From assembly GCA_963681505.1 (NCBI GenBank), contig OY811985.1:6182073-6246072 (forward strand): a DNA stretch of 64,000 nucleotides, written 5' to 3'. This document shows, piece after piece, positions 33,091-62,464 of the stretch. Position numbers and translations under genes: made by a program. The first letter of the stretch is position 1. Each line of letters begins with the position of its first letter. The stretch comes from Eunapius fragilis (lineage: Eukaryota > Porifera > Demospongiae > Spongillida > Spongillidae). The notes under the pieces were generated by a model. It saw only the letters and a list, made by a program, of their open reading frames with translations. It was not told where the DNA came from and did not search any database.

Positions 33091-34110
33091 ACCACCCCTT
33101 CATAATTCCGGCTGCATTGCCGGCTGCATTTGCAAATGCAAACGTGTACACACAGGTACACGCAACCACACATTCATTGTATGCTTATCGCTGACAAACT
33201 GTAACAGGGATGTAAATGTATACAGGTGCCACCAGTGTGTGCCTTCACCTACAAGAAGCTGCTGCCATCGATCATGAGCTTTGGCCTTGTAACTCCACCT
33301 AGTTAATACCATGTACTGATATGCCAACTTCATCTAAGACTAACATAGCAATAGAACAGTATGAAGGAAGAACATCCTATCAACAGAACCTAGCTTGTAT
33401 TGGTATGCCAGCTAGGCAACTGGTCAATAAAACCACAAAATTTGGTACATGTTCATGGCCTATCGCTACTGAGTTGTCTATACTATAAGCTGTCATATTA
33501 TGTTGTCAACTTGCTTTTTAAAAATTCGTCATGAACGAGTACATGAGAAAATAACTGCAGTGTTCCGTGGTGACCACACCCACACCTCATAATCAAATCA
33601 GCAGTTGGGCACATGGCAATGCTCTGCAAGGCTGAAGGACTCAAGTTCCAAGCAAATGGATGGGTTGTTATTATTTGACACTAGGAGTCAAGTAAACAGA
33701 AAAAAAGGGTGCTGTATTAACATATTTGGGTTTTTTCTGATGGTCAATTGACCTCTGCCAGACAGGTGTTCCCCCCCCCCCTCCCCCCCCCCCCCCCCCC
33801 TGTACACACACTTCATTAGCTTTAGGTTAGCCTCACTAACATTTATCCTCTTTCTCAGTTAGTGCCAACCAACAGAAATTCTTCCAGACTGCTCCTAAAT
33901 GCTTTGATGCACAGATGGCTTGGTCCGCACATGTTGCAACTCCCAGATGGATAAATAACTGGACAACCTTGCTTGTATAGTAACTGCACTTGACTTTAGC
34001 AGCAGACAGCTCACACACACACACACACATACACACACACACACACACACTGTAATAATTGCATGTGAAATCCATTCCCTGTGATGTGTCTACCATGCCA
34101 TTGTGTATTG
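32188..34110. other. Upstream region of the Kelch-pseudokinase gene; no confident gene
   Basis: Contains the 54-bp duplication, a (CA)n tract at 33030-33090, a C run at 33771-33800 and another CA tract at 34015-34050. Open frames at 32731-33087 and 33836-34201 (minus) are partly microsatellite, and I do not recognise them. The promoter of the Kelch gene should lie within the first few hundred bases. Confidence 0.4.
32586..32692 (+). repeat. Tandem duplication of a 54-bp unit
   Basis: Two copies of a unit beginning ATGTGACCATTACACGAT and ending CAATATTTGTC, differing at one base. Confidence 0.85.
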
Positions 34111-34111
34111 T

Positions 34112-34888
34112 AAATTTAACCTTAATTCTCCAGGCCCAAGTCCTACGCGTAGGACCAATATTTGAAAATTCATTATAAATAGAAATGCAGTTTTTTGGCA
34201 TCCATTTCTCTACTGTTGTTTGATGTGTCTATCGTGCTAAATGTACCAATTTTCAGTCTATTTTTAAAATCACACCCTTGGTTACACGATGCTAATAAAC
34301 AGATACGGTTTCTTAAAAATGCATTATGTAGAGAATTTAATTGTCACAGAAAAAAGTACAACTATAACTTTTTTTGAATGTTTTTTGAAGCATGATGTGT
34401 GTGCTACTATATACATTCTATGGCAGTGATTTTACTCTAATTGGTTTTGCCATTTTTACCGAAAACACACTGTACGTTTTCAAGATTTTGTCCATTCACT
34501 TGGCTATTCCCGCAACTTGCGTCTGACAAATACCTATCGTTCATAAGCTTGTGGAGCTAGCAATTTCCAAATCTACAATGTACTTTTTTATATGCTTAGT
34601 ACAAAAGACCTGTCTTACTACCCCCTTCTTTTAACATGTTGCTCTGATCTTCCTAACATTACTTTTTAGTACTTTAAGTTGCTTTGCGATTTACCGCAAA
34701 TACATCTTTTAGCAATGCAGTATTGATTGTATTTGACAATCTTTGAAGAATTGCAAGAAATTAAAAAATATTTTCTGAATTAATAACCATTTCTACAGTA
34801 GAATGAGATTTTGGTTTGTTCTTAGATCATATGTATTTGCTAAAAATTAAATTTAACTGCGTCCTACGCGGGGGAGATTAAAGGTTAA
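34112..34888. mobile_element. AT-rich element with imperfect inverted ends
   Basis: The left end (about 34112-34160) contains TTAACCTTAATTCTCC and CCTACGCGTAGGAC. The right end (34861-34888) contains GTCCTACGCGGGGGAGATTAAAGGTTAA, which is approximately its inverse (not one continuous match). The interior is AT-rich without coding capacity. Confidence 0.55.
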
Positions 34889-34910
34889 ACAAGCTCTATT
34901 CTATCCTCAG

Positions 34911-35149
34911 AATCAAGAAGAAATAGCAACTCTCATGAGAGAGATAAACGTAACTAAATGTTTGCAAAGTCTAATCAGATATAAACATTAATGATGTCTT
35001 AGACTGTATTGCAGCAGATCCTCAATATGCAGAATGAGATTTGTCAGGTCCAGACGGAAATGATTACCAAATTCAAGGAGCTAATGGATAGGCATACTTT
35101 GACTCCAGCCCCAACACAATCAGCATTGCTCAATTCAGGGACAGCTTGA
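34911..35149 (+). CDS. Possible last two exons of an unrecognised plus-strand gene
   Basis: A pyrimidine-rich acceptor (TTCTATCCTCAG) precedes a 40-base segment encoding NQEEIATLMREIN, ending at GTAACT. A second acceptor (CTGTATTGCAG, about 35013) precedes QILNMQNEICQVQTEM, then TKFKELMDRH, and a stop near 35149. Both pieces are in phase and heptad-like, suggesting the end of a coiled-coil protein. I do not recognise the family and found no upstream exon; the inverted-repeat element at 34112-34888 lies directly upstream. Chance is a real alternative. Confidence 0.3.
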
Positions 35150-35579
35150 GGTAGCAGCCCTGCAAAAAGCAAGAGGATTCAAGCACATACATGGTTAGTT
35201 GAAAATAATATTTTTATCACTGATACAAAACATGTACAAACATGCACACTAGGTCAACATACTTCATTTGCCGGCATATAATCCCTACCTGCTTGGATTA
35301 CGATTGCTTGGTATGTTACTTACCAAAGAGGAAATGTCCACTTCCAAGCACGAAAAGTGAGAGGGGGTGCTCTAGATCAAACTAAAGTGACAAGAATAAT
35401 TGGTAAGTTGTAGTGTGTTTTTAATATATTAACAATTTTTCGGTTTTCAGATATCATTAACTAGAGGTGCAGACTGTACAGCCCAAGTGAATGGAACATG
35501 AAAACATTTGTGGCTAAAGCAAGTGTTGTGACTGGACAACTATTTCAAAATTGTTGTAATTGTAGTTTCAATATCGTGG

Positions 35580-35842
35580 TAATGATAAGACTTGACAAGT
35601 TAAGTTTGCTTTATTCTTGGAACACCTTGATAAGTCTTGACAAGTCACACCTGCTTTATTCTTGACAAACCTTGATAAGTCTTGGTAAGTCTTAAAATTT
35701 CTGTTCCAATTTCTTGTCAAGTCTTGATAAGACTTGCTGAAGCTTGGGTAATTCTTGCTAAGTCTTGGCAAGTCATACCTGGTAAATCTTGGTAAGACTT
35801 GGTAAGTCTTGGCAAACCGTCGTAAGATTTTGTTGTAGGGGT
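35580..35842 (+). repeat. TTGACAAGTCTTG-type repeat block, left copy
   Basis: Many degenerate copies of CTTGATAAGTCTTGGTAAGT and its inverse. It ends with GTAAGTCTTGGCAAACCGTC and TTTGTTGTAGGG, which recur at 37270-37308. Confidence 0.75.
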
Positions 35843-36606
35843 ACAACAGGAACAATCCCTGGAGGCTAGACATACTTTCCCTTCTTCATCGGACATTGAA
35901 GAACCAAAATACATTCACCAGACCAGGCACCTTTTAAAAATCCATGGCCATGAGTTTATATATTTAAAATTTTGATCCAGTATTACAAACATTAATACAT
36001 GTAACATACTTGTACCCATCACACATTGTAACTCTTTTACCTGAAGGAATAACACAAAATAAGATAACCAGTGTACATTTAAATAGAACATGGCATTAGC
36101 TAAGATATCCTTTCTCGATGTCTGAGGATCCACTACTGAATCCTGAAAATTTCAAAGACTTAAAAATAATATATAACTATACATATAGCTAGTATGTAGC
36201 GAAGCTTGGCACATTTGGCTTCCTCTCTGCTGCTGTGGAACTTTTGTTGACATATCATTAATAATATACTCAAAACATTTGGTGCATACAGATGCTGCTG
36301 ATTCTGAATTTTCTGTTATTTATTGAAATCATGATTAGTAGACGTGTATTTGAAAGATTACAAAATATTGTCACTATCACCTTGCATTAGATGTGGAATT
36401 TGAAGACTAGATCCATAACAGGTTCCATATCCCCTTTGTACAGATCTCTGATTTTTCTCACCAGTTTGAGAACATTTCAATATAACAGATCCTATAGAGC
36501 TCTTTCATCGCGTGATCCGTAGCAGCAATCATGTGATATATTAGTTGACGTAATCAATTATCCGCCATATTGGTGCTCGGGTATTCCGCTCTTTTAAAAG
36601 TAAAGC

Positions 36607-36792
36607 ATGTCAAAGCTGTCTTTGTATGCAGATAGCTTGCCTCCAGATGCAAAGACTCGATATATCGAAAGCATTGGTGGGTTAGATCCGTTCTCATCTG
36701 ACTTCGTTCGAGTACCTAAGGAGCCGTTCTCGGAGCCGTTCAATGTCGCTGTTACTTGGGCTTTTCTTACATATACCCGGAAGATTCAGTGA
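36607..36792 (+). CDS. Short frame resembling the N-terminus of YqaJ/SWIM-associated element proteins
   Basis: 61 codons starting MSKLSLYADSLPPDAKTRY, then IGGLDPF. I associate the 'SLPxxAxxRYxEKxxxxGxDPF' N-terminus with cnidarian and sponge multicopy proteins that carry SWIM or YqaJ-like nuclease domains. That is recalled, not searched, and none of those domains is present here. It stops within the element and overlaps the THAP frame in antisense. Probably an exon or remnant. Confidence 0.35.
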   Translation: MSKLSLYADSLPPDAKTRYIESIGGLDPFSSDFVRVPKEPFSEPFNVAVTWAFLTYTRKIQ

Positions 36793-37092
36793 AGGCAGCC
36801 AATCTGGGTCTAATTCAGTATACAGTGACTGTGCTGGTTTGCCCTTGATGAAGTGCAGGGAACATATCCGAGCGTTATGAAGTGACGCCGAGTCTTTACG
36901 ACCGATTGCAGCCAGGAAGCCGTTCCTTCGTCTCTGTGACAATTCTAGCTCATATTCACCATACTGGGCTCTTACTTTAGGTATCCTGTACAATCTTGTG
37001 CTCTTGCCTACCGTAGAATTGGTAAAATACTGGTCGACAACGCAGACTCCCATTTCAGCCGAGCACCAATATGGCGGACACGATAACGTCAT
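36694..37092 (-). CDS. THAP-type zinc-finger domain fragment
   Basis: 132 codons. The THAP-like core includes MGVCVVDQYFTNST, YRIPK, RRRNGFLAAIGRKD, ARICSLHFIKGKPA and PDWLPSLNL. THAP domains are C2CH DNA-binding modules shared by P-element-type transposases and host regulators. The second zinc ligand expected a few residues after the first Cys appears replaced (CVVDQY). An arginine-rich helix follows. There is no transposase catalytic region, so this is probably a first exon or a remnant within the TIR element. Confidence 0.6.
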   Translation of the reverse strand: MTLSCPPYWCSAEMGVCVVDQYFTNSTVGKSTRLYRIPKVRAQYGEYELELSQRRRNGFLAAIGRKDSASLHNARICSLHFIKGKPAQSLYTELDPDWLPSLNLPGICKKSPSNSDIERLRERLLRYSNEVR

Positions 37093-37194
37093 TACATTTA
37101 CGTGATTAATTGCTTTTTGTCATGTGACCGTGAAAGAGCTCTATACGTATGTTGACATACTGTTGACATACCCGACGTCCACACCATTATCTTA

Positions 37195-37308
37195 GCAAGT
37201 CTTGATAAGACTTAGTACGACTTGTCAAGGCCTTACAAAATCTGGGCAGGACTTGCTAAGACTTGGTGGTAAGTCTTGGCAAACCGTCGCAAGATTTTTT
37301 TGTAGGGA
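37195..37308 (+). repeat. TTGACAAGTCTTG-type repeat block, right copy
   Basis: Shares GTAAGTCTTGGCAAACCGTC and a TTTTTGTAGGG end with the block at 35800-35842, in the same orientation, flanking the THAP element. Confidence 0.75.
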
Positions 37309-37545
37309 ATTTGAACACAATCTGACAGATAGAGGAAATAGTGCGAACGTAATTGGCTCAATAATTTTTGTACCGCAGTTTCTCGTTGGGAATCAGACCT
37401 CATGTGTCAACCAGTGAGCGCTGAAGGGACTAATTGGTTAAGCCGATTGGTAAAAGGTCATAACGCTGCATCAGTTCGACTCTGCAGTATATGAAATACT
37501 TCTTGCGCTAGAATATTTAATAATTTGTATTAAGTGCAGCTTTAG

Positions 37546-37612
37546 TCCCCTCCCACCGTCCCTTTAGTCCCCTCTTACCGTCCCTTTAGTCCCCTCCCAC
37601 CGTCCCTTTCAT
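37546..37612 (+). repeat. 22-bp tandem repeat, three copies
   Basis: Three copies of TTTAGTCCCCTCCCACCGTC-type sequence in the PABIR 3' flank. Confidence 0.85.
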
Positions 37613-37751
37613 GAACAATAGTAGCTGTGACAAAAAAAGGTTCAGCACAATTGCTTAAGGTCTGTTCTTACATGTAGATGGGACATAAATGTGTCAATCT
37701 TGTATACAAACACACATACACAAATGCACTTGTGAGACAGACAGAACTTTG

Positions 37752-40700
37752 TTAAATTGGGTGCAACTGAGAACAGCCATCCCTTCGAACACTGTACACC
37801 TCTTCAAAGTTGCTTGTCCTTCTCTCAGGGATGTTGTCTATTGCAATGGACTGGGAACCCGATGTCATGTAGTTGGCCTTCATATTCATGTCCTGGTATA
37901 TCCTTTGGTCATTGAAGTCATCCATGATGGCTCGTTTAGACAGTGGAGAGTGCAAACTCATTCTGGCGGAACAAGAAGTTCCCCCTGAGAAGTGCTTAAG
38001 TGGTTCAGGCTTGTTTGGCTGTCTGTAACACTTCTGGTTAGATGGCAATGACGGAGACGAAACCTTTGAATGGGGCGTGGCTTCAGCAGAGAAGGGAGAC
38101 AGACGAGAGTCATGATAAAAGTGTTCATTTGGCACTTGCACGCTATTGTTTTTAAGCAATGCAATGTTGTGGGGTGAAGTGTAAGGCACTGGAGATGGAA
38201 GCATGTCCAGGATATTCTGGAGGGGCCTGTGTCTGAATTGCAAGTTCTTAGGAGATAGTGGGGTGGGGACGTCAAATGCTGCTTCAAGTGTGTCCACAGT
38301 AGGCCTCAGTACATTGAGCTCAGAAGAAGGCGACACCTTTGACGATTCTGTGGAATGTTTGGGGTCTTTCCTCGCCATGGAAACCAGCTGTGGGCTCTGG
38401 GCGGCACTGCCGTTACTTGAGCTGCTGTCACAGTTGTTTGTGTCGTAGTGAAATGCAAATGGATTTGCAATACCTGTGTTTGAGGGCGATACAAATGACT
38501 GTTCTGCGTGATTGTACAGCTTCCGTGGTGTGTGTGAGTGAGTGTGATGGAAGGGTGAGCCGTTTGTGATGAGGGGGCTGACACAGGGGGAGGAGTTGTG
38601 AGGGGAGGAGTAGCCATAGGCCAGACGTTTGATAGGTAGACCAGGGGACATGTCCATTTCTTCAAGCTCTGAACATTCAAGAAAAGGTCACGTTAATGTC
38701 ATACACACTGTGCATACTTTCCAATACTTCTGGTAAAACCAGAATAACTTATAAGGTATCTCCATACATGCACAAAGTTGGAATGGCACTTCTAAAGGAC
38801 AATGATGACACTACTTATAGGTGCGTTATCTGATCATCAGGCAAAAGAGTTTCAACGTCATCATTTGAAATCAAGGCCTACTTATTCAAGTAGTTACGCC
38901 AATATTAACTATAAAATAAACACTCCAGATGTCCTAACTCAGCGAGAACCATAAAGACAATGAATCATACAGTTCCTTTACTCCCAAAATATATGGGGGA
39001 AGGGACCAAGTTATAAATAGTTAGTCATTATGGTTAGAAATCATGAAAAGGGCACACGATGCTCCAGGTATTCCACACAGCTAACACCTGTCACCAGCAA
39101 AAGTTACCTGGATCTCTCCTCCGTTTTATCGATAAACAGCTTGGCCGCAGAGGGTTAACTGGACTGAGGCTGCGCTGACTGCAGGGGACACGTGGGGGGG
39201 GGACAGGGTACATGTCACACACATGGTGCAAAAACATGTAATACCCCCTCCCCCACACCACAAGCCACGTACTGGGTGGAGGGTTGCCCTCTCCACTTCC
39301 CCCCACACACCCACACATGCTCACCAGGAATAGTGTGTCCGCCCACCACTGGGACTTGTGGGAGTGAGGCTCCTGCTTCGAACCTGGTAACAAAAAAAAA
39401 AAAAGTAAGTAGGTAAATAAACAACCCACACACATACATACACAACATAAACACATACACACCCAACACACTAACCATTCTCAGCACAGGTGATGACGGA
39501 GCTACAAAGGTCTGCACTGGGCCAACTTCCATACTCTCTGCTATGTGGTCATCTTGTTCCTGCAGGACAAGGTAAGCCATTTTGAAAACCTCAATGCAAA
39601 AAAATAATAATTCAAAACAGCTCATCAAAATGGTATGATGGGAATACTCCTTTGACACCAAGCAATTGTGGCTATACCCTCATCAATCCCTCCCACCTCA
39701 CAAAAAACTGTTTCATGCAGCATGCTTACAGTATTCATTCCACAAACTATTTAGTTTAATGGAATATTCAATAGAATAGGGCTGCATACATGTACTGCCC
39801 TGCAATGCAGTTAAATGATACATCACTTAGCATTTCAATACCCAATTAAAATTTACCAATTTCATCTCTTTTTCCCAAGACTGGTTGAGGCGAAACAATT
39901 CTTTCACCTCCCTATAACAGGCAGACAAAATGAACACAAGATGGACATGGTGGGAATGTCTGGAATGTTCAGTTTTAACACACACATACTAGATGCAAGG
40001 TAACATGGCAGCTGAGGTGTGTATTCACACACATACTAGAAGCAAGGAACATGGCAGCTGAGGTGTGTATTCACACACATACTAGAAGCAAGGAACATGG
40101 CAGCTGAGGTGTGTATTCACACACATACTAGATGCAAGGAACATGGCAGCTGAGGTGTGTACTCACACACACATACTACATGCAAGGTAACATGGCAGCT
40201 GAGGTGTGTATTCACACACTCAATATGTGCTTAAGTTTTTTCCCCTTATTTTCACCAAGCCTGGACACCGATTGAATAGCTCAACGTTCATTTTATAAGG
40301 AAGGTATAAGGGGAGATTTTCATAACAGCCTTTCATTATGGAGATGAGTTGATGTGTAGAACAGTGTGATGGTACCTCTAAAGTAATGTGGCAGGAGATT
40401 AGATTGCTTTAAAGACGGGCATCCTTATCACAGAAACATCTTTCAGTAAAACATCTTTCAAGGATCTATCCTTGTGATAGGCAGTACCCCCTCATTACTT
40501 TCCTCATAATAGCCACTCCCCTCCATTGTCCCCCCCCCCCCTCCCCCCCCCCCCACAAACATCTTCAATAACCCATTCCCATAACAGGCTACACCACTTC
40601 AAGGACCCATTCCCATAACAAGCTACACCACTTCAAGGACCCATTCCCATAACAAGCTACACCACTTCAAGACCCATTCCCATAACAAGCTACACCACTT

Positions 40701-40860
40701 CAAGGACCCATTCCCATAACAAGCTACACCACTTCAAGGACCCATTCCCATAACAGGCTATACCACTTCAAGGACCCCACTTCAAAGACCCTTCTTTCAT
40801 AACAGGAGAGAAACACCACACCTACCCACCCACGTGCACACACACACACAAACACACACA

Positions 40861-40936
<76 letters not shown>

Positions 40937-41097
40937 ACACTTCTCTAACCTAGCTATCCACTTAGGTGAAAAATGATATGTAGATCACCAGGTCAAATTG
41001 AACTGTTAATTAAAACAGAGCTAAGGCTAAAGGTCTTGTTGGCTCTTCAATAACCATATAGGGTACTGGATGCATAAACATGTTGGATGTATTTGTT

Positions 41098-41146
<49 letters not shown>

Positions 41147-41220
41147 GTGTGTGTGCGTGTGTGTGCGTGTGTGTGTGCATGTGTGTGTGCATGTGTGTGT
41201 GCGTGTGTGTGCGTGTGTGT

Positions 41221-41269
<49 letters not shown>

Positions 41270-42272
41270 AATGATGCATGATATGACAGTCACATAGGGT
41301 AAGCACTGTCAGGGGCAAGCGTGCAGAGAGGTATGTACACCAACCAAAAAACAACACATTATATTCTTTGATGCAGCCCAAACCTTTCATGGTGCTCCTC
41401 GCGCTTCCTCTGGTCAACGCCTTCTTCCTGTGAGCCAAACGAAAGAAGGTAATAGCAGCCTCTTGGTGCACGGAATATCACACTGGTATTCTGTTGCAAT
41501 GTGCAGGTACATACCATCTTGAGCTGCTCCACTCTATGTTGACGTGTGGGGGAGCTTATTCTTGACAGTGTCAGTGCAGTAGAGGTTGGCTACAAAAATA
41601 AAATGGAGTGTCGCAATGAAACCATAGCACAATCCTTAGAACCACATAGGCAAAAATCAATAGGTGCAGATTCCCCTCTGCCTATATCATGTAGTCTCGA
41701 GCTACACACACGCACACACACAAAAACAAAAAAAAATGAAGATGAAAGTGCTGCTAACATGCTGACAGGAGTATAAACAAACTCAGCACCAGGTGTCGCT
41801 GACTAGCATGTTACCGCGCCAGCGCGCAGATATTACTTATGTTCGGGTACATGTACGCGGATATATTAAACACATTGAAATGTATACGCGCACGCTTTCC
41901 TCATCACCACGGGTGAAATGACGCACGTTAAAGAAACAAAACACATACGTTCTTGCTAAGGTAAAAGCGTAAAGAACTGTCGCTTGCATGCCCCATCTCT
42001 CGTGACTCGCGTTTCGCTCGCAATGCATGTGTGGTTCAGTGCTCCATGGGTCACCACGGTCCCTCACACCCACTCAGACCACGCCCACGAAACACTGAGC
42101 CATTGTGCAACAGTACCTGTTTGGTCGGGCTGATGCTCACTTCCAGCTTGCTACAATCTGCTGGCAAAGAAATATTACTGTTCGACATGCCTTGCCGCCT
42201 CTGCAATCCCAGCGGAGGTTGGTCCCTTCGTTCCGAGTATGCTATCAGCGGAGCTGAATTAGAGCGCTTCAT
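37752..42272 (-). CDS. PABIR/FAM122 homologue, PP2A regulator
   Basis: Homologue of PABIR1/2 (FAM122), nuclear-shuttling inhibitors of PP2A-B55 in vertebrates. Eight exons, all in phase, give 486 residues: 42272-42117, 41589-41515, 41427-41384, 39911-39857, 39559-39476, 39383-39325, 39178-39108, 38668-37752. Hallmarks: [12 protein letters not shown] (family RRSNSAPL), [38 protein letters not shown] (family VHEREVQ...SWEES), [20 protein letters not shown] (family RRSQSPINCIRPS...LKRK) and [15 protein letters not shown] (family METEYQPKR). The RSNSAP and RSRSLTP sites are potential 14-3-3/kinase targets. The last exon encodes a Ser/Pro-rich tail longer than in human proteins (about 290 residues). 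The start is 322 bases from the stop of U2SURP, same strand. Confidence 0.85.
39998..40220 (+). repeat. 46-bp minisatellite, PABIR intron 3
   Basis: Five copies of a unit containing GGAACATGGCAGCTGAGGTG and ACACACATACTAGAAGC. Confidence 0.92.
40570..40790 (+). repeat. 35-bp minisatellite, PABIR intron 3
   Basis: About six copies of CACTTCAAGGACCCATTCCC followed by ATAACAAGCTACAC. Confidence 0.92.
40835..40936 (+). repeat. (CA)n microsatellite, PABIR intron 3
   Basis: About 100 bases of nearly pure CA. Confidence 0.95.
41103..41268 (+). repeat. (TG)n microsatellite, PABIR intron 3
   Basis: About 165 bases of TG with regular CG/CA interruptions. It lies about 170 bases from the CA tract at 40835-40936 in inverted sense, so the two could pair. 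Confidence 0.95.
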
Positions 42273-42593
42273 CTTGTCCTTGCAGTAGTTGCTCCACGTT
42301 AAAACGCAACGTTTGCGTCCGTATGTAACGATAACCGCTTCAACGCCAGTTGCAAATCCCCACAATTAGTTCTGTTAAACCGTCGGCCACTAAACTCCGC
42401 CCATCTCACACTTCACCTGCTCCGTCTACTATTGTGCCGCCCAACAACTAACAATTCGATTTATTTATTTACATTTTCCTTTTAACCAGCCCTGCCGCTT
42501 CCACTACTAGTAAGTGACAAACTTTCGTTCACAAAATGAACAGACACCATGCAGAACAAGTAACATCTTAAAAGTCTTTCTCTATAGGTTCTC

Positions 42594-60655
<18,062 letters not shown>

Positions 60656-60984
60656 CTGTGCAAGGGGTTGATGTCATCATGATGTCACCTGCAATGCACG
60701 CTGTACAGTGGCAAATGGCAACAGCACAATTTGAATCAAAAGAATCCAATGGATATACCCCATTCAATGCTTGAACAGACATGAAACAAATGGTTATTAA
60801 ATACAAAGTCCACTAATAAAACACATTCGCTCACTCCACTCAATTTTTTCCTCCATTACTTCACAATTTTATATGCAAGATTGTAAATTCTTTATGAAAG
60901 GTGTACATGGAATAGCAGACCAATTAGATCACAAACACTAACTAATGTGGAAGGCTCTCTCCCAGGCATAGGTGCAAATGTATA

Positions 60985-61875
60985 TGCATAGGCAACAAGA
61001 GTAGTCCTAGGCAACAAGGGTAACCATAGGCAACAGGTCACCACATGCAGTAAGGGTGACCACAAGCAGTAAGGGTGACCACAGGCAATAAGGGTGACTA
61101 CAGGTAGTAAGGGTGACCATAGGCAGTAAGGGTGACCATAGGCAGTAAGGGTGACTACAGGCAGTAAGGGTGACCATAGGCAGTAAGGGTGACCATAGGC
61201 AACAAGGGTGACCACAGGCAGTAAGGGTGACCACAGGCAGTAAGGGTGACTACAGGCAGTAAGGATGACCACAGGCAGTAAGGGTGACCATAGGCAGTAA
61301 GGGTGACCATAGGCAGTAAAGGTGACCATAGGCAACAAGGGTGACCACAGGCAGTAAGGGTGACCATAGGCAGTAAGGGTGACCATAGGCAGTAAGGGTG
61401 ACCATAGGCAGTAAAGGTGACCATAGGCAGTAAGGGTGACCATAGGCAGTAAGGGTGACCACAGGTGGTAAGGGTGACCACAGGTGGTAAGGGTGACCAC
61501 AGGTGGTAAGGGTGACCACAGGCAGTAAGGGTGACCATAGGCAGTAAGGGTGACCATAGGCAGTAAGGGTGACCATAGGCAGTAAGGGTGACCACAGGCA
61601 GTAAGGGTGACCACAGGTGGTAAGGGTGACCACAGGTGGTAAGGGTGACCACAGGCAGTAAGGGTGACCACAGGCAGTAAGGGTGACCACAGGCAGTAAG
61701 GGTGACCACAGGCAGTAAGGGTGACCACAGGCAGTAAAGGTGACCATAGGCAGTAAAGGTGACCATAGGCAGTAAGGGTGACCACAGGCAGTAAGGGTGA
61801 CCATAGGCAGTAAGGGTGACCATAGGCAGTAAGGGTGACCATAGGCAGTAAGGGTGACCACAGGCAGTAAGGCAG
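60985..61875 (+). repeat. 19-bp minisatellite, about 46 copies
   Basis: Unit GGTGACCATAGGCAGTAAG with CATAGG/CACAGG and CAGTAAG/GGTAAG/CAACAAG variants. It lies upstream of the first U2SURP exon found. Confidence 0.97.
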
Positions 61876-62014
61876 TTGAGGTCAGTACAGGTCAACTTTA
61901 CTTGTTGCCACCAACTCAAAGGGGTACAGGTCGACTTTACTTGTTGCCACCAGCTCAAAGGGGTAAGAGTTTAATAAACTTGTATTCATTTGAGTTGAAA
62001 GAGACAAATCAGCA

Positions 62015-62110
62015 GGAAGTTGATCATGTACGTTGTCCTAAAAGCTTGGCACATGGGCGACTTTTAGATCATGTACGTTGTCCTAAAACCTTGGCACATG
62101 GGCGACTTGT
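62015..62110 (+). repeat. 47-bp tandem duplication
   Basis: Two copies of a unit starting GATCATGTACGTTGTCCTAA and ending CACATGGGCGACTT. Confidence 0.88.
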
Positions 62111-62464
62111 TTCCTGAAGCTCAAATGAAATGGTAACTTTGAACTATTTCATAGAGTATTTTAACCATATTCACATGAGTATTTTAGCATTTCATTTGCG
62201 TTGGATGTATGCTTGGCTTAGGGTCAACAGTTGACCACCCGTGAATACTGGGCTAGGTCACACACAGCTTCAACAAACAAAGCATATCTAGTGCTGTATT
62301 TGTCTACGTGACACTTTGGCAGTGAACAAAAGTTCAACAGAGACGTCTGTGGCTAATCATTTCTTCTGCGTAGAAATTTGGCCCCTTCAAACATCAAATT
62401 ATAAACCTTTCCTTATCAGGTAAGAGTACAATATTCCCTTGACAACACAGGGAACCAATCATCA

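Larger units (their letters stand above)
36493..37144. mobile_element. 652-bp TIR element carrying a THAP-domain frame and a divergent companion frame
   Basis: TATAGAGCTCTTTCA at 36493-36507 is inverted exactly at 37130-37144 (TGAAAGAGCTCTATA), with further partial similarity inside. The element contains two overlapping divergent open frames (36607-36792 plus; 36694-37092 minus). It lies inside a larger interval bounded by direct TTGACAAGTCTTG-type blocks (35580-35842 and 37195-37308). It may be a deletion derivative of a larger transposon. Confidence 0.65.

Noticed and set aside
33836-34201. Minus-strand 121-codon frame
   Set aside because: Includes a CA microsatellite and no recognised domain; the plus strand is equally plausible, so I did not call a gene.
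60892-61958. Minus-strand frames rich in YGHPYCLW
   Set aside because: Repeat translation of the 19-base array.
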